From assembly GCF_003346775.1 (NCBI RefSeq), contig NZ_CP031219.1:1922001-1986000 (forward strand): a stretch of DNA of 64,000 nt, in the 5' to 3' direction. The translations under genes and the position numbers were made by a program. Below are positions 45,782 to 55,966 of the stretch, one piece after another. Each line of letters opens with the position of its first letter. The first letter of the stretch is position 1. The stretch is from Malaciobacter mytili LMG 24559. Its GTDB lineage: Bacteria > Campylobacterota > Campylobacteria > Campylobacterales > Arcobacteraceae. The notes under the pieces were generated by a model. That model was not told the DNA's origin and searched no databases. It worked only from the letters and a program-made list of their open reading frames with translations.

Positions 45782-47974
45782 ATGCAAAAAGTCAAATTAC
45801 AAAATCTAGATTGTGCAAATTGTGCAGGAAAAATTGAAAAAGCATTAAATAAGATGAAGGAATTAAATAATGTTAAATTAAATTTTTCAACATCTACACT
45901 TAGCTTTGAAACTTCTATTGAAGATAAAAATCTTTTAAATAAAATAGAAAAAGAGATACAAAAAATAGAAAAAGAAGTAGTTATATTAAAAGAAGAACAA
46001 AAAATACAAAGAACATTTTGGCAGTTGCTTGATAAAAAACTTTTACTTATTACATTAGTTGCTATTGCTCTTACTTTTATTTCTTATAACTATATTTCAA
46101 ATACAACATTACAATTTATAACTTATTTAATAGCTTATTTTTTAGTTGGTTGGGATGTTTTATATAAAGCTGTTAAAAATATAGCAAATGGTAAAGTTTT
46201 TGATGAACATTTTTTAATGGGAATAGCTACAATTGGTGCATTTGTTTTAGGAGAATATGTAGAAGGTATAGCTGTAATGATATTTTATCAAGTGGGTGAA
46301 ATGTTTCAAGCAGTTGCTGTAAATAATTCAAGGGATAGTATAAATGCCTTACTTGATATAAAACCAGAATATGCCAATGTAAAAGAAAATGATACTATTA
46401 TTCAAAAAGCACCTGAAGAGGTAAAACTAGAAGATATAATACTTGTAAAAGTTGGTGAAAAAGTTCCTGTTGATGGAGTTATAATTTCAGATAATTCTTC
46501 CTTTGATACAAGTGCTATTACAGGGGAATTTAAACCAAAAACTCTAAATAAAGATGATGAAGTTTTAAGTGGCTATATAAATCTATCAAAAGCTTGCTAT
46601 ATAAAAGTATCTTCACTTTATAAAGACTCAACTGTTGCTAAAATTATTGAATTAATTGAAAATGCTTCATCAAAAAAAGCAAAAGCTGAAAAATTTATTA
46701 CAAAATTTGCAACAGTTTATACACCAATAGTTGTAGTTTTAGCTGTTCTTTTAGCAATACTTCCTCCACTTTTAATTGAAGGTGCTATTTTTAGAGATTG
46801 GGTTGAAAGAGCTTTAATTTTCTTAGTTATTTCTTGTCCTTGTGCTTTAGTTGTATCTGTTCCTTTATCTTTTTTTAGTGCAATAGGTGCTGTTTCAAAA
46901 AGAGGAGTTTTAGTAAAAGGAGCAAACTATATTGAAAAACTAACAGAAATTAGAAATATTATTTTTGATAAAACTGGAACTTTAACTCATGGAGTTTTTG
47001 AAGTAACAAAAATAGAAAGTTTTGAAAATAAAACAGATGAACTTTTAAAGTTTGCAGCATATGCAGAAAGTTTTTCAACTCATCCAATTGCAAAATCAAT
47101 TGTAAAAGCTTATAAACAAGAAATAGATTCTCAAAAAATAACAGCACATGAAGAGTTAAGTGGACTTGGAGTTAAAGCAGTTATTGAAAATAAAGAGATT
47201 TTAGTTGGAAATGATAGATTACTTAAAAAGTTTAATATACAACTAAAAGATATAAAAGAGAATCTTAATGTGGTATATATTGCTATAAATGGTGTTTTTG
47301 CAGGATATATTGTAGTAAGTGATATTATAAAAGTTGAAGCAAAAGAAGTAATAACTGAACTTAAAAAGCTTAATATAGAAAAAATCTATATGCTTACAGG
47401 AGATAAAAAAGAAGTAGCTTTAGATGTTGCAAATACTATAGGAATAGATGAAGTAAAATATGAACTATTACCTCAAGATAAATTAACAAATTTTGAAGAG
47501 ATAAAAAAACAAACAAATAAAGTAACAGCTTTTGTAGGTGATGGTATAAATGATGCTCCAGCACTTGCAAACTCAGATGTAGGCTTTGCAATGGGTGGAG
47601 TTGGAAGTGATATAGCTGTAAAATCTGCTGATGTTGTTATTTTAAATGATAATATTACTTGTATAAGTGATGCTATAAAAATTGCAAAAAAGACAAAAGT
47701 TATTGTATATCAAAATATTATTTTTATTATGGCTATTAAAGTTGGATTTTTAATACTTGGGGCAGGAGCTATGATAAGTATGAAAGAAGCAATTTTTGCA
47801 GATGTAGGAGTTGCCTTACTTGCTATTTTTAACTCTATGAGAATTTTAAAAACTATAAAAGATAAACCTAAAATTTGTAAAGATGATTCTTGTAATACAA
47901 GCTCTTTTAAACCAACTTTTAAAGAAGAAACTACAACTTGTTGTAGTGAAGGTTCTTGTTGTTCTAAAAGCTAG
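45782..47974 (+). CDS. zntA: Zn(II)/Cd(II)/Pb(II)-exporting P1B-2 ATPase
   Basis: A 730-residue P-type ATPase. HMA domain (LDC11ANC14), transport-site C352-P-C354 (CPCALVVSVPLSFFSAIG), TGE actuator, DKTGT, SHPIAKS and GDGINDAP. The last helices hold the Lys (IKVGFL) and the DVGVALLAIFNSMRI Asp that mark the Zn/Cd group rather than the Cu group. The Cys-rich tail (six Cys in the last ~17 residues, including CCSEGSCC) probably binds metal in the cytoplasm. It is controlled by the ArsR protein encoded just upstream. The zntA versus cadA name is a matter of convention. Confidence 0.94.
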   Translation: MQKVKLQNLDCANCAGKIEKALNKMKELNNVKLNFSTSTLSFETSIEDKNLLNKIEKEIQKIEKEVVILKEEQKIQRTFWQLLDKKLLLITLVAIALTFISYNYISNTTLQFITYLIAYFLVGWDVLYKAVKNIANGKVFDEHFLMGIATIGAFVLGEYVEGIAVMIFYQVGEMFQAVAVNNSRDSINALLDIKPEYANVKENDTIIQKAPEEVKLEDIILVKVGEKVPVDGVIISDNSSFDTSAITGEFKPKTLNKDDEVLSGYINLSKACYIKVSSLYKDSTVAKIIELIENASSKKAKAEKFITKFATVYTPIVVVLAVLLAILPPLLIEGAIFRDWVERALIFLVISCPCALVVSVPLSFFSAIGAVSKRGVLVKGANYIEKLTEIRNIIFDKTGTLTHGVFEVTKIESFENKTDELLKFAAYAESFSTHPIAKSIVKAYKQEIDSQKITAHEELSGLGVKAVIENKEILVGNDRLLKKFNIQLKDIKENLNVVYIAINGVFAGYIVVSDIIKVEAKEVITELKKLNIEKIYMLTGDKKEVALDVANTIGIDEVKYELLPQDKLTNFEEIKKQTNKVTAFVGDGINDAPALANSDVGFAMGGVGSDIAVKSADVVILNDNITCISDAIKIAKKTKVIVYQNIIFIMAIKVGFLILGAGAMISMKEAIFADVGVALLAIFNSMRILKTIKDKPKICKDDSCNTSSFKPTFKEETTTCCSEGSCCSKS

Positions 47975-47990
47975 GAGGTTTCCTAGTTTT
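47971..47990 (+). terminator. Terminator after the Zn/Cd ATPase gene
   Basis: CTAGGA-GGTT-TCCTAG followed by TTTTT. The hairpin overlaps the stop of the ATPase gene and ends near the convergent kinase gene stop at 47983. Confidence 0.7.
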
Positions 47991-49653
47991 TAGCTACTTT
48001 TATTGTAAATAATGCTCCATTATCTACATTTTTCACATTTATATATCCATTCATATTTCTTTCTATAATATTTTTTGACATATAAAGCCCTATTCCTGTA
48101 CCTTGTGTTTTATATCTAGTTGTAAAATATGGATCAAAAATTTTATCAATAATATTTTCTTTTATTCCCCCTGCATTATCGTGTATTTTTACAATAGCAT
48201 AATTTTCTCCATTTTTTATCTCAATATTTATCTTAGGATTTTCTATTTGCCGTTCAAGTAAAATATCTTTTGCATTACTTAAAATATTTAATATAACTTG
48301 AGAATATTCATTTTTATATCCAAATACATTAATATCTTCTTTTATATCAAAAGATACTTCTATTCCATGATATTTTAAAGAAGATTCAACTATAAAATAA
48401 GCTTCTTGACAAGCTTTTTGGATACTAAATTCTTCTTTTTCTCCTTGAGGTTTAAAAAAGTTTTGAAAGTCACTTATGGTTTGAGACATATATGAAGTTA
48501 ATTTATTTGCTTCTTTTATTTTTGTATCTAAATACTCTTTTGTAAATTTATTAAAATCATATGTAACTTTCATATTCATATGAATAGCTGAAATTTGAGC
48601 TAAAGGTTGTCTCCATTGGTGGGCAATATTACCTATCATTTCCCCCATAGAAGCTAATTTACTTTGTTGGATTAAAAGTTGTTCTTGTTCTAATCTTTTA
48701 CTTATTTCTTCTTGAATTTTAATCTCTAGATTATCAATCATATTATTTATCATACTTTTTAATTCATTTAAGGCTTTATTATTTGTATGTTCACTTAATC
48801 TAGTTCCTAAATTTCCACCTTTAATATTTTGTAAAACCTTTGTGGCATTTTTAATTAAGGCTTCATTTTGTTCTATGTTTCTTTGAATATTTGCTACATT
48901 TTGATTTATCATTGTAGTCATTTGATAAAATTCATCTTTTGTATTTAATTTTATCTCTTCAACTTTTTTCTTTCTATGATTTAAGTAATTAAAAAAATCA
49001 CTTAAACCTTTTTGAACTATATAAATTGAATTTATTATATTACTAGTAATAAACCATCCAACCACAATTGCAAAAAGTAAAATAATTACCAAAGAAGCGA
49101 TAATTTCAATTTTAATTTCTTTTGATTTTAAAACTGCTTCATTATAAGCAAGAGTTGCATTATTTAAAGATTTACTTTGCATTTCTAAAAGAGTATTTAC
49201 AAGTAGATGAAACTGCATTCTACTTGAAGTGGTTACATTTACATAAGCACCCTCTTCAAACTCCTCTTTTAAATATTTTTTTGTATCTTCTATTAAATTT
49301 TTATAATTTTTCCACATTTGTACTAATTGAATATTTGAAGAAGAAAAAGTTTCAAACTCTTTATCAAGTTTAGTTATAAGTATATTTAAATTTTTTTCAA
49401 TATCAACTCTAATTTGACCATTAGGAGCCATCACTAAAGATTGTGAAATCTCTCTTAATCTATATAAAGGAGTAATTATTCTATCTTGTAGGGATAAAAC
49501 TGTTTGAGATTTACTATGAACTACTTTTAAAGTCTCTTTATTTTGTTCACTTATATTTATAGATTTATAACCTAATACTGCAATAGAGGCACATAAAATA
49601 AAAAATAAAACCCCCAATTTAAACTTTATATTTGTTTTTTTAATTAGTTTCAT
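47983..49653 (-). CDS. Histidine kinase of the TMAO operon
   Basis: A 556-residue membrane kinase: helix ~13-29, periplasmic four-helix-bundle-like region (~30-185) rich in Gln/Leu, second helix ~185-206, HAMP and a coiled coil, H345 in IAHQWRQPL, and an ATPase domain (GTGIGLYMSKNIIE). Its start overlaps the end of the substrate-binding protein gene by 14 bases, and that gene overlaps the response regulator gene. So it is the third part of a tor regulatory set, taking the role of TorS. It is the last gene of the operon. Confidence 0.92.
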   Translation of the reverse strand: MKLIKKTNIKFKLGVLFFILCASIAVLGYKSINISEQNKETLKVVHSKSQTVLSLQDRIITPLYRLREISQSLVMAPNGQIRVDIEKNLNILITKLDKEFETFSSSNIQLVQMWKNYKNLIEDTKKYLKEEFEEGAYVNVTTSSRMQFHLLVNTLLEMQSKSLNNATLAYNEAVLKSKEIKIEIIASLVIILLFAIVVGWFITSNIINSIYIVQKGLSDFFNYLNHRKKKVEEIKLNTKDEFYQMTTMINQNVANIQRNIEQNEALIKNATKVLQNIKGGNLGTRLSEHTNNKALNELKSMINNMIDNLEIKIQEEISKRLEQEQLLIQQSKLASMGEMIGNIAHQWRQPLAQISAIHMNMKVTYDFNKFTKEYLDTKIKEANKLTSYMSQTISDFQNFFKPQGEKEEFSIQKACQEAYFIVESSLKYHGIEVSFDIKEDINVFGYKNEYSQVILNILSNAKDILLERQIENPKINIEIKNGENYAIVKIHDNAGGIKENIIDKIFDPYFTTRYKTQGTGIGLYMSKNIIERNMNGYINVKNVDNGALFTIKVAKN

Positions 49654-51301
49654 TTTCTGCTCTTTTTGGTTTTACTGCTTTTTTCAAATATTCATCATAC
49701 TTTTTATTTCCCCTTAAAGACCAATGATCTTTTGTAAGTTCTATTTCCCATAAAGGAATAATCCCTCCTTTATATGGTTTAAAAATTACTTCTTTATTTA
49801 CTGCAAATACTTTATTTAGTGAAGGGACTCTTAAAGTATAAGCTTCTTGCTTTGCCCTAAAAAGAATATTTTTTACAACCTCTTCATACTCTTGTGTACC
49901 AATTTTTGTAATAAAAAACTTTTCAATATATTTTTGCATTATTTTATCTTCTTTTATAGTTGACCAAACACTATTTGCTTCATAAATAAAAAAGACTGTC
50001 CAAGGGTTTTGGTAATACCAATCATCATCTCCCCAAATAAGTAAATCCCATTTTTGAGTATTTTTATTACTATTTGTTGTTAATAATTGCTTATAAATAT
50101 CTTTTTCACTATTTGTAATTGTATAATGAAACTTTACTGCATATTTTTTTAATTGAAACTCTATTCCTTTAAATAAAAACATAAATCTATCTTGGGTAAA
50201 AACCTCTAAAGTTAATCCATTTAACAAATTGGCTAACTCTTTAGGGGTAAAATTTGTATCAGATATTGGATATTTTTTAGCAATTTTTTCAACTATTTTA
50301 TAATTAATTGAAGTTGTAAAAGCAGAGATTTTACCTTCATTTTTATATACAAATTTCAATAAATTCTCTTGATTTAAAGCTTGATTTAAAGCCTGCCTTA
50401 CTCTTTTATCTTGAAGTTTATTATTTCCATTTATTAAATTAAAAAAGATTACAAAATTATCTGTTGATTTAGAAATTATTAATTTTGAATAATCAGATAA
50501 TAAAACCTCTAGTTTTTTATTAAATGGAATTGGCATTAAATCAAGTTTTCCTTCTTTTTTTGTTATATCTTCTATTGCTTCATTTATATTTAATTGTGTA
50601 TAAACTGTAATTGAATTTATTTTTGGAAACTGTTTATTCCAATAATATGGGTTAGCAATTAGTTCTAGTTTTTCTGTTTGTTTATCTCCTATTGCAAACC
50701 CCTCTTTTAAAATATAAGGTCCCATACCAAAAGCACCTGCTGCTTTATTTGCAGTTCCTGTCTCTTTTCCCACAGGATTATATTTTTGAATATACTCTTT
50801 TGTATAAAAATATACCCTTGCTAAATCGGTTAAAAACATCTCATATTTTTCTTTTAAGACAAATTTTAATCTATATTCATCTAGTTTAATAATCTCAAAA
50901 TCTATCTTATCAATATTTGTATACAAAAAAGGATTCTTTCTAAAAAACTCTAAATTATAAATAGCATCATCAATAGTAAAAGGCTCTCCATTTTGAAACT
51001 TTAGATTTTCTCTTAAAGTAAAAATATATGTATAATCATCTACTCTTTTATGAGATTTTGCCAAATCATAAACCCAGCCTTGGTCATTGTCATAAGACCT
51101 AATAAGACCTGAATTTGTAGATTTTGCAATATATGAATAGGGAATGGAAGGTAAAAAAATATTTATATGAGAGTTTGGTAGAAGTTTAGGGGCAACTCTA
51201 CTTAAAGAGTCATCTTCCCTAAATTCAAATTTTGAAACAATATTACTATTTGAACTAACAAAAGAAAAAAATAAGCTTAGAAAAAATATTAATTTATACA
51301 A
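49640..51301 (-). CDS. Oligopeptide-type periplasmic binding protein, probable sensory partner
   Basis: A 553-residue exported protein (signal peptide ~1-18, FFLSLFFSFVSS) of the SBP_bac_5 (DppA/OppA) family, with the typical DYTYIFTLRENLKFQNGEPF and VRQALNQALNQENLL motifs. There are no permease or ATPase genes here. It lies between the response regulator and kinase genes, overlapping both, so it is probably a ligand-binding sensor feeding the kinase rather than an importer. In Escherichia coli TorT, of a different binding-protein fold, does this for TMAO. The ligand here could be TMAO, a related methylated amine or a peptide. Confidence 0.88.
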   Translation of the reverse strand: MYKLIFFLSLFFSFVSSNSNIVSKFEFREDDSLSRVAPKLLPNSHINIFLPSIPYSYIAKSTNSGLIRSYDNDQGWVYDLAKSHKRVDDYTYIFTLRENLKFQNGEPFTIDDAIYNLEFFRKNPFLYTNIDKIDFEIIKLDEYRLKFVLKEKYEMFLTDLARVYFYTKEYIQKYNPVGKETGTANKAAGAFGMGPYILKEGFAIGDKQTEKLELIANPYYWNKQFPKINSITVYTQLNINEAIEDITKKEGKLDLMPIPFNKKLEVLLSDYSKLIISKSTDNFVIFFNLINGNNKLQDKRVRQALNQALNQENLLKFVYKNEGKISAFTTSINYKIVEKIAKKYPISDTNFTPKELANLLNGLTLEVFTQDRFMFLFKGIEFQLKKYAVKFHYTITNSEKDIYKQLLTTNSNKNTQKWDLLIWGDDDWYYQNPWTVFFIYEANSVWSTIKEDKIMQKYIEKFFITKIGTQEYEEVVKNILFRAKQEAYTLRVPSLNKVFAVNKEVIFKPYKGGIIPLWEIELTKDHWSLRGNKKYDEYLKKAVKPKRAENETN

Positions 51302-51980
51302 GTTTATACCCTACCCCAGATAGATTAAAAATCAAATCTGTTGGAAGTTTTTTTCTAAGATTTCGAACAAGTGAGCGAAGTGCACTATCTGTCATAATAT
51401 CATCACCCCAAACCTTATCTTGTAATTCTTCATAAGTTACAACTCTATTTTGATTTGCTATTAATACTTCAAAAAACAACATCTCTTTTTTATTTAATAT
51501 TAAAGCTTCATCTTTATATTTTAACTCTTTTTTATCATAGTCATAACTATAATTTTTATTAACTTTTAGAAATATCTTTTTATTTATAGTTAAAATTTCT
51601 ACACATTTTTCTAAAACTTCAAATAAAACTTCAAGCTCAATTGGTTTAACAATATACTTTTCCATATGTAATTCAACAGCTTCCAACAGATATTTTTTAT
51701 CTGTATGGGCTGTTATCATAACTATTGGAATTTCTCTATTTGTTTGTCTTATTTTTTTAACAAACTCTATTCCATTTATAATAGGCATATGAATATCACT
51801 TAAAATAATATCTGGATTTTTCTGTTTATAAAGTTCTAAAGCCTCTTTGCCATTTGAAGCTTGAAAAACCTCTTTTACATAATAGCTTAGACTATCAGCA
51901 ATATTTTCTCTTATACCTACTTCATCTTCTGCATAAAGAATTGTTAAACCTTTTAATTTTTCTAAAACTTCTTTTTGCAT
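51294..51980 (-). CDS. OmpR-family response regulator of the TMAO operon
   Basis: A 228-residue regulator: receiver with D62 (IILSDIHMP), Thr in MITAHT and KPI Lys (YIVKPIE), then a winged helix (DSALRSLVRNLRKKL, ending LSGVGYKLV). It is placed between the cytochrome gene and the binding-protein/kinase genes. It is the natural TorR counterpart, and may act on the repeat ATTCGATTTTTTTTC upstream of torA; that link is inference. Confidence 0.93.
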   Translation of the reverse strand: MQKEVLEKLKGLTILYAEDEVGIRENIADSLSYYVKEVFQASNGKEALELYKQKNPDIILSDIHMPIINGIEFVKKIRQTNREIPIVMITAHTDKKYLLEAVELHMEKYIVKPIELEVLFEVLEKCVEILTINKKIFLKVNKNYSYDYDKKELKYKDEALILNKKEMLFFEVLIANQNRVVTYEELQDKVWGDDIMTDSALRSLVRNLRKKLPTDLIFNLSGVGYKLV

Positions 51981-52011
51981 AAAGACTCCTTTTTTTGATT
52001 ATAACAAATTT

Positions 52012-52566
52012 TTAATGTTTTGTTTTAACCAAACCATCTGAAGAGTTAGATTTTAAATATCTTAGAAGATAAGAAGCTTCTTCCTCATCAAGTTTTGCAA
52101 ATCCTTTCATAGTACCAAAAATAGCTTCCCATTCCATCATAGTATGATGATTTACTTCAGGACCAGCATGACATTGAGTACACATTTCAAAGTAAAACTC
52201 TTCATGCTCACTCCAAATATCTCCTAAGTCAGCAGAAACTAACTCTTTTGAAAGTGTTCCAATTAACTCTACTTGCTCATCTTTTTTATTTACTTTAAAA
52301 CCATTATCAATTTTCGCAATTAAAAGGTCTTTTGTTTTAGTGTTATAAACCTCATCACCAAAAATATACCCTTTAATTGAAACTTTTACTTCTTTACCTA
52401 AATCTTTTACTATTAAAAGAGGAACTCCCACATAAACTTTTGCAGATTTTCCATCTTCACCTTTTAATATTGTATCTTGATATATAAAACTATCTTGTGC
52501 ATTTACTTGGGCAAAAATCCCAAGTAAAGCTAAGATTGCTATTGATTTTTTAACTAAATTTCTCAT
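52012..52566 (-). CDS. Mono-haem cytochrome c, TorC-like C-terminal domain only
   Basis: A 184-residue exported protein (signal ~1-23, cleavage near VNAQ). A beta-rich domain (~25-115) precedes one haem motif C129-T-Q-C132-H133. This matches the end of the pentahaem TorC without the four N-terminal haems, as in Campylobacter Cj0265c. It starts 1 base after the torA stop and should hand electrons to TorA in the periplasm. The electron source from the quinol pool is not encoded here. Confidence 0.88.
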   Translation of the reverse strand: MRNLVKKSIAILALLGIFAQVNAQDSFIYQDTILKGEDGKSAKVYVGVPLLIVKDLGKEVKVSIKGYIFGDEVYNTKTKDLLIAKIDNGFKVNKKDEQVELIGTLSKELVSADLGDIWSEHEEFYFEMCTQCHAGPEVNHHTMMEWEAIFGTMKGFAKLDEEEASYLLRYLKSNSSDGLVKTKH

Positions 52567-52567
52567 C

Positions 52568-54976
52568 TTAAGCTCCTATAATTTTTGGTGGTTGATACGC
52601 TAAGTTTGGCCTAACTGTCCCAGCTTTTCTTATACTTACTAATACTGTATTAGCAGTTGTTGCTTGTGCCATTTGTGATGTAGGTCTTGATGAAGTAAGT
52701 ACATTTACTTGCCCTGAATTACATCTTGTAATATCTTTTTGATTATCTTCAGGAGAGTACCAAGCACCCTCTTCTATTGCAACAACACCTTCTCTAATTG
52801 TATTTGTAATTACAACTCCAGCAAGTAAACTTCCTCTATCATTGTAAACTTCAACAATTTCTCCATCTCTGATATTAAATTTTTTAGCATCATTAGGATT
52901 AATTCTAATTGGCTCTCTACCTTGTACTTTGTGTACATTTTGTACCCAAGTGTTATCCAATTGAGAATGAATTCTATATGTTGGATGAGGAGATACTAAA
53001 TGTAATGGATATTTTTTCACTAACTTTTTATTTCCTAACCACTCTGCTGGTTCAAACCACATAGGATGACCTTTAAAATCTTTATATCCAAAGCTTGCAA
53101 ATTTATCTGAATAGATTTGAATTTTTCCTGTTTCAGTTTTTAAAGGATTTGCAATAGGATCTTTTCTAAAGGCTTCATGTCTTACAAAGTTTTTAGCATC
53201 TTCTGGAATTTCATATTTAATTACACCTTTTTCCCAAAACTCTTCAAAAGAAATACCCATCTCTCTTTTTGCATATGATCTTTTATATAATCTTTCTAAC
53301 CACTCTTTTACACTTCTATCTCTTGAATATCTTTTTGCTTTTCCAAATTTTTCAGCTAATAGTGTAAAAATTTCATAGTCATCTTTTGATTCATATCTTG
53401 GTTTTACTATTTGTTTCATTGCATAAATTCTATCATTTGAATAAGACATACCAGAAGCTATATCATCTCTTTCCATAGTTGTAGTTGCAGGTAATACAAT
53501 ATCTGCCATTTTTGCAGTGGGAGTCCACCAAGGCTCAACTACTACTAAAGTATCTAATGTTCTTAAAGCTTTAATTAACTCATTTACATCAGGTTGATGA
53601 CCAATAGGTGAACCTCCCGCACTTAACATAAACTCAACTTTTGGATAAACTATCTCTTTACCTTTGTAAGTTACTGTTTGACCTGGTTTATTAATTAAAT
53701 CACTCATTCTTGAAGCAGGAATTGCAATTTTTACATTATCTCCACCACCTTGGCTCATTCCACCAACAGTAGCTTTACCTGAACTTGCATCTCCTCCACC
53801 TTCGTAGTGCATAGAAAATCCAAAACCACCACCTGGTAATCCAACTTGACCAATCATAGAAGCTAAAGTAATAATACACCAATCAACTTGCTCTCCATGA
53901 TGTGCTCTTTGTAAAGCCCAGTTTCCAGCAATAAATGTTCTATTTGATACCATAATATCAGCTAATTGTTTAATAGTTTTTGCTGGAACTTCTGTTAATT
54001 TTTCTGCCCATTGAGGAGTTTTTTCAACACCATCTGTTTTACCTAAAAGGTAAGGTAAAAATTTATCAAAACCATAAGTATATTTATCAATAAAAGCTTT
54101 ATCATATTTTTTTGATTTATATAAGTAGTTCATCATAGCAAGCATCATTGCCACATCACTACCTGGTCTTATTTTTATCCAATCAGCCTTGAACTCTTGA
54201 GCACTCATAGTATAAATAGGGTCAATAGAGATAACTTTAATCCCTGCTTTTTTATACTCTTCATAAGCATCATAACATCTATGATTTGGTACAGAATATC
54301 CTGCTCTATTTGTTTTATATAAATCAGCACCCCATAAAATCATAACTTTTGTATTTTTAATAATTTGCTCATGTGCTGTTTGAATAGAATAAACTTCCAT
54401 ATCTCCAACAATTGAAGGGTTTACTTGCCCTGCTGCACCATTACTATACTCACCTGAAGTTCTAACAGCTCCACCAATAATATTAAAAAATCTTCCAGCT
54501 AAAGCATTTGGTTTAAAAGCTCCTGGATGAGCCCACCCTCCATAAGAAGCATTATAAAGTGCTTGATTTCCACCATTTGCTTGTGCTTTTTTAATAGCTT
54601 TAGCTACTAAATCAATAGCAGTATCCCAAGATACTCTTACAAACTCCTCTTTTCCTCTTAAGTCACCTCTACCTTTTCCTTCAAGGTAACTTTTTCTTAC
54701 AACTGGATATTTTACCCTTGAGTTTGAGCTATTTCTATCTGCTAAGCTTTTTACCATTACAGTTGGATTTGCATCTGAATCTAATTGAGATGAAATATCT
54801 ACAATTTTTCCATCCCTAACATGAGCATAAAAAGCTCCAAAGTGTGAAGCACTTGGGATTTTTTTAGTTCTTGTTGCAAACTCTTTTGCTAATACTCCTG
54901 AAACACTACCACTTCCTACAACAGCTGCTGATGCAACTGCACCAACTTTAAGAAAATCTCTTCTTGAATTGTTCAT
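52568..54976 (-). CDS. torA: TMAO reductase, TorA-type molybdoenzyme
   Basis: An 802-residue DMSO-reductase-family enzyme with a Tat signal (RRDFLKVGAVASAAVVGSGS) and no N-terminal Fe-S cysteines. The Mo ligand is S178 in GEYSNGAAGQ, matching the YSTG of TorA. It reduces trimethylamine N-oxide, and perhaps other N- or S-oxides, in the periplasm. Its electron donor is the cytochrome encoded next; the operon then encodes its own regulatory set. Substrate assignment rests on family and context. Confidence 0.9.
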   Translation of the reverse strand: MNNSRRDFLKVGAVASAAVVGSGSVSGVLAKEFATRTKKIPSASHFGAFYAHVRDGKIVDISSQLDSDANPTVMVKSLADRNSSNSRVKYPVVRKSYLEGKGRGDLRGKEEFVRVSWDTAIDLVAKAIKKAQANGGNQALYNASYGGWAHPGAFKPNALAGRFFNIIGGAVRTSGEYSNGAAGQVNPSIVGDMEVYSIQTAHEQIIKNTKVMILWGADLYKTNRAGYSVPNHRCYDAYEEYKKAGIKVISIDPIYTMSAQEFKADWIKIRPGSDVAMMLAMMNYLYKSKKYDKAFIDKYTYGFDKFLPYLLGKTDGVEKTPQWAEKLTEVPAKTIKQLADIMVSNRTFIAGNWALQRAHHGEQVDWCIITLASMIGQVGLPGGGFGFSMHYEGGGDASSGKATVGGMSQGGGDNVKIAIPASRMSDLINKPGQTVTYKGKEIVYPKVEFMLSAGGSPIGHQPDVNELIKALRTLDTLVVVEPWWTPTAKMADIVLPATTTMERDDIASGMSYSNDRIYAMKQIVKPRYESKDDYEIFTLLAEKFGKAKRYSRDRSVKEWLERLYKRSYAKREMGISFEEFWEKGVIKYEIPEDAKNFVRHEAFRKDPIANPLKTETGKIQIYSDKFASFGYKDFKGHPMWFEPAEWLGNKKLVKKYPLHLVSPHPTYRIHSQLDNTWVQNVHKVQGREPIRINPNDAKKFNIRDGEIVEVYNDRGSLLAGVVITNTIREGVVAIEEGAWYSPEDNQKDITRCNSGQVNVLTSSRPTSQMAQATTANTVLVSIRKAGTVRPNLAYQPPKIIGA

Positions 54977-55024
54977 GGTTTATCCTTTTTTTCATTTATA
55001 TTGAAAGTCTAACAACAAAAAATC

Positions 55025-55039
55025 GAAAAAAAATCGAAT
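55025..55039 (-). promoter_or_regulatory. 15-base element upstream of torA
   Basis: Read on the torA strand this is ATTCGATTTTTTTTC, 49-63 bases before the ATG. The identical 15-mer occurs at 57202-57216 before the first porin gene. A candidate response-regulator site. Confidence 0.4.
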
Positions 55040-55111
55040 AATTATATTATTTGACATATTTTTTAAAAGATTTTGCAAATATAAAATTTCTAAAGTTGGT
55101 ATAATAAAAAG

Positions 55112-55966
55112 ATGAATAATAAAATTTTAAACGAAGCAAATAAACTTATTAAAGAAGATGGGTTATATAACACTTTTATAAATGATATTAAGTTATATAA
55201 AACACAAAGTTTTTGTCCAAGAGGACCACTTATATATGATGTCTGTTTAGTTTTAGTTCTACAAGGAACTAAAATAGGTTATTTAAAAAATAATACTTTT
55301 ACATATAATAATAAAAAATATTTAGTAGTTCCTACAACTTTACCTTTTGAATGTGAGACTATTGCTTCTAAACAAGAGCCTTATATTTGTATGCTTATTT
55401 CTATAAATAAAGAACTTATGTATGAAATAATAGATTTAATAGGAAACCAAAAGAAAAATAAGAAGTATGAGCTTGCTGTTTTTAGTGATGATGTTACTTT
55501 AGAAATAGAAGATATTACATATAGACTTTTAAAGACTTTACAAAATAAACAAGACAGTGAAATCTTAGGCACAAATCTTTTAAAAGAACTTTTTTATAGA
55601 GTAGCAAAATCCAAAAATGCTTGTTTTTTATATAATATGTTCTTAAATGATAAAAATGAAGCAAAAATTGCTAGAAGTATAAGATATATACATAAAAACT
55701 ATAATGAAAAACTAGACCTTAATAATTTGGCAAAAAAAGTAGATATGAGTATCTCTTCTTATCATAATTATTTTAAAAAATCTACTTCTTATACACCTTT
55801 ACAATATATTAAAAATATTAGATTAAATAAAGCAAAAGAGTTGCTTTTAAAAAATTATCAAGTAAATGATTGTGCCTATGAGATTGGGTATGAAAGTGTT
55901 TCTCAATTTAGTAGGGATTTTAAAAGCTATTTTGGAAAGCCACCCAAAGAGATTAAATCTCTTTAG
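55112..55966 (+). CDS. AraC-family regulator (YqhC-like)
   Basis: A 284-residue protein: N-terminal AraC_N-type sensing domain (~20-160, with CPRGPLIYDVCLVLVLQGTK) and C-terminal paired helix-turn-helix domain (LDLNNLAKKVDMSISSYHNYF, VNDCAYEIGYESVSQFSRDF). In many bacteria such a regulator neighbours a YqhD-type aldehyde reductase, as here: the two genes converge and overlap by 14 bases. TTTGCAAATA upstream of both genes may be its site. Confidence 0.9.
   Translation: MNNKILNEANKLIKEDGLYNTFINDIKLYKTQSFCPRGPLIYDVCLVLVLQGTKIGYLKNNTFTYNNKKYLVVPTTLPFECETIASKQEPYICMLISINKELMYEIIDLIGNQKKNKKYELAVFSDDVTLEIEDITYRLLKTLQNKQDSEILGTNLLKELFYRVAKSKNACFLYNMFLNDKNEAKIARSIRYIHKNYNEKLDLNNLAKKVDMSISSYHNYFKKSTSYTPLQYIKNIRLNKAKELLLKNYQVNDCAYEIGYESVSQFSRDFKSYFGKPPKEIKSL

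Noticed and set aside
49640-51301. ABC importer operon
   Set aside because: Only the binding protein is present; no permease or ATPase gene lies within the operon or next to it.
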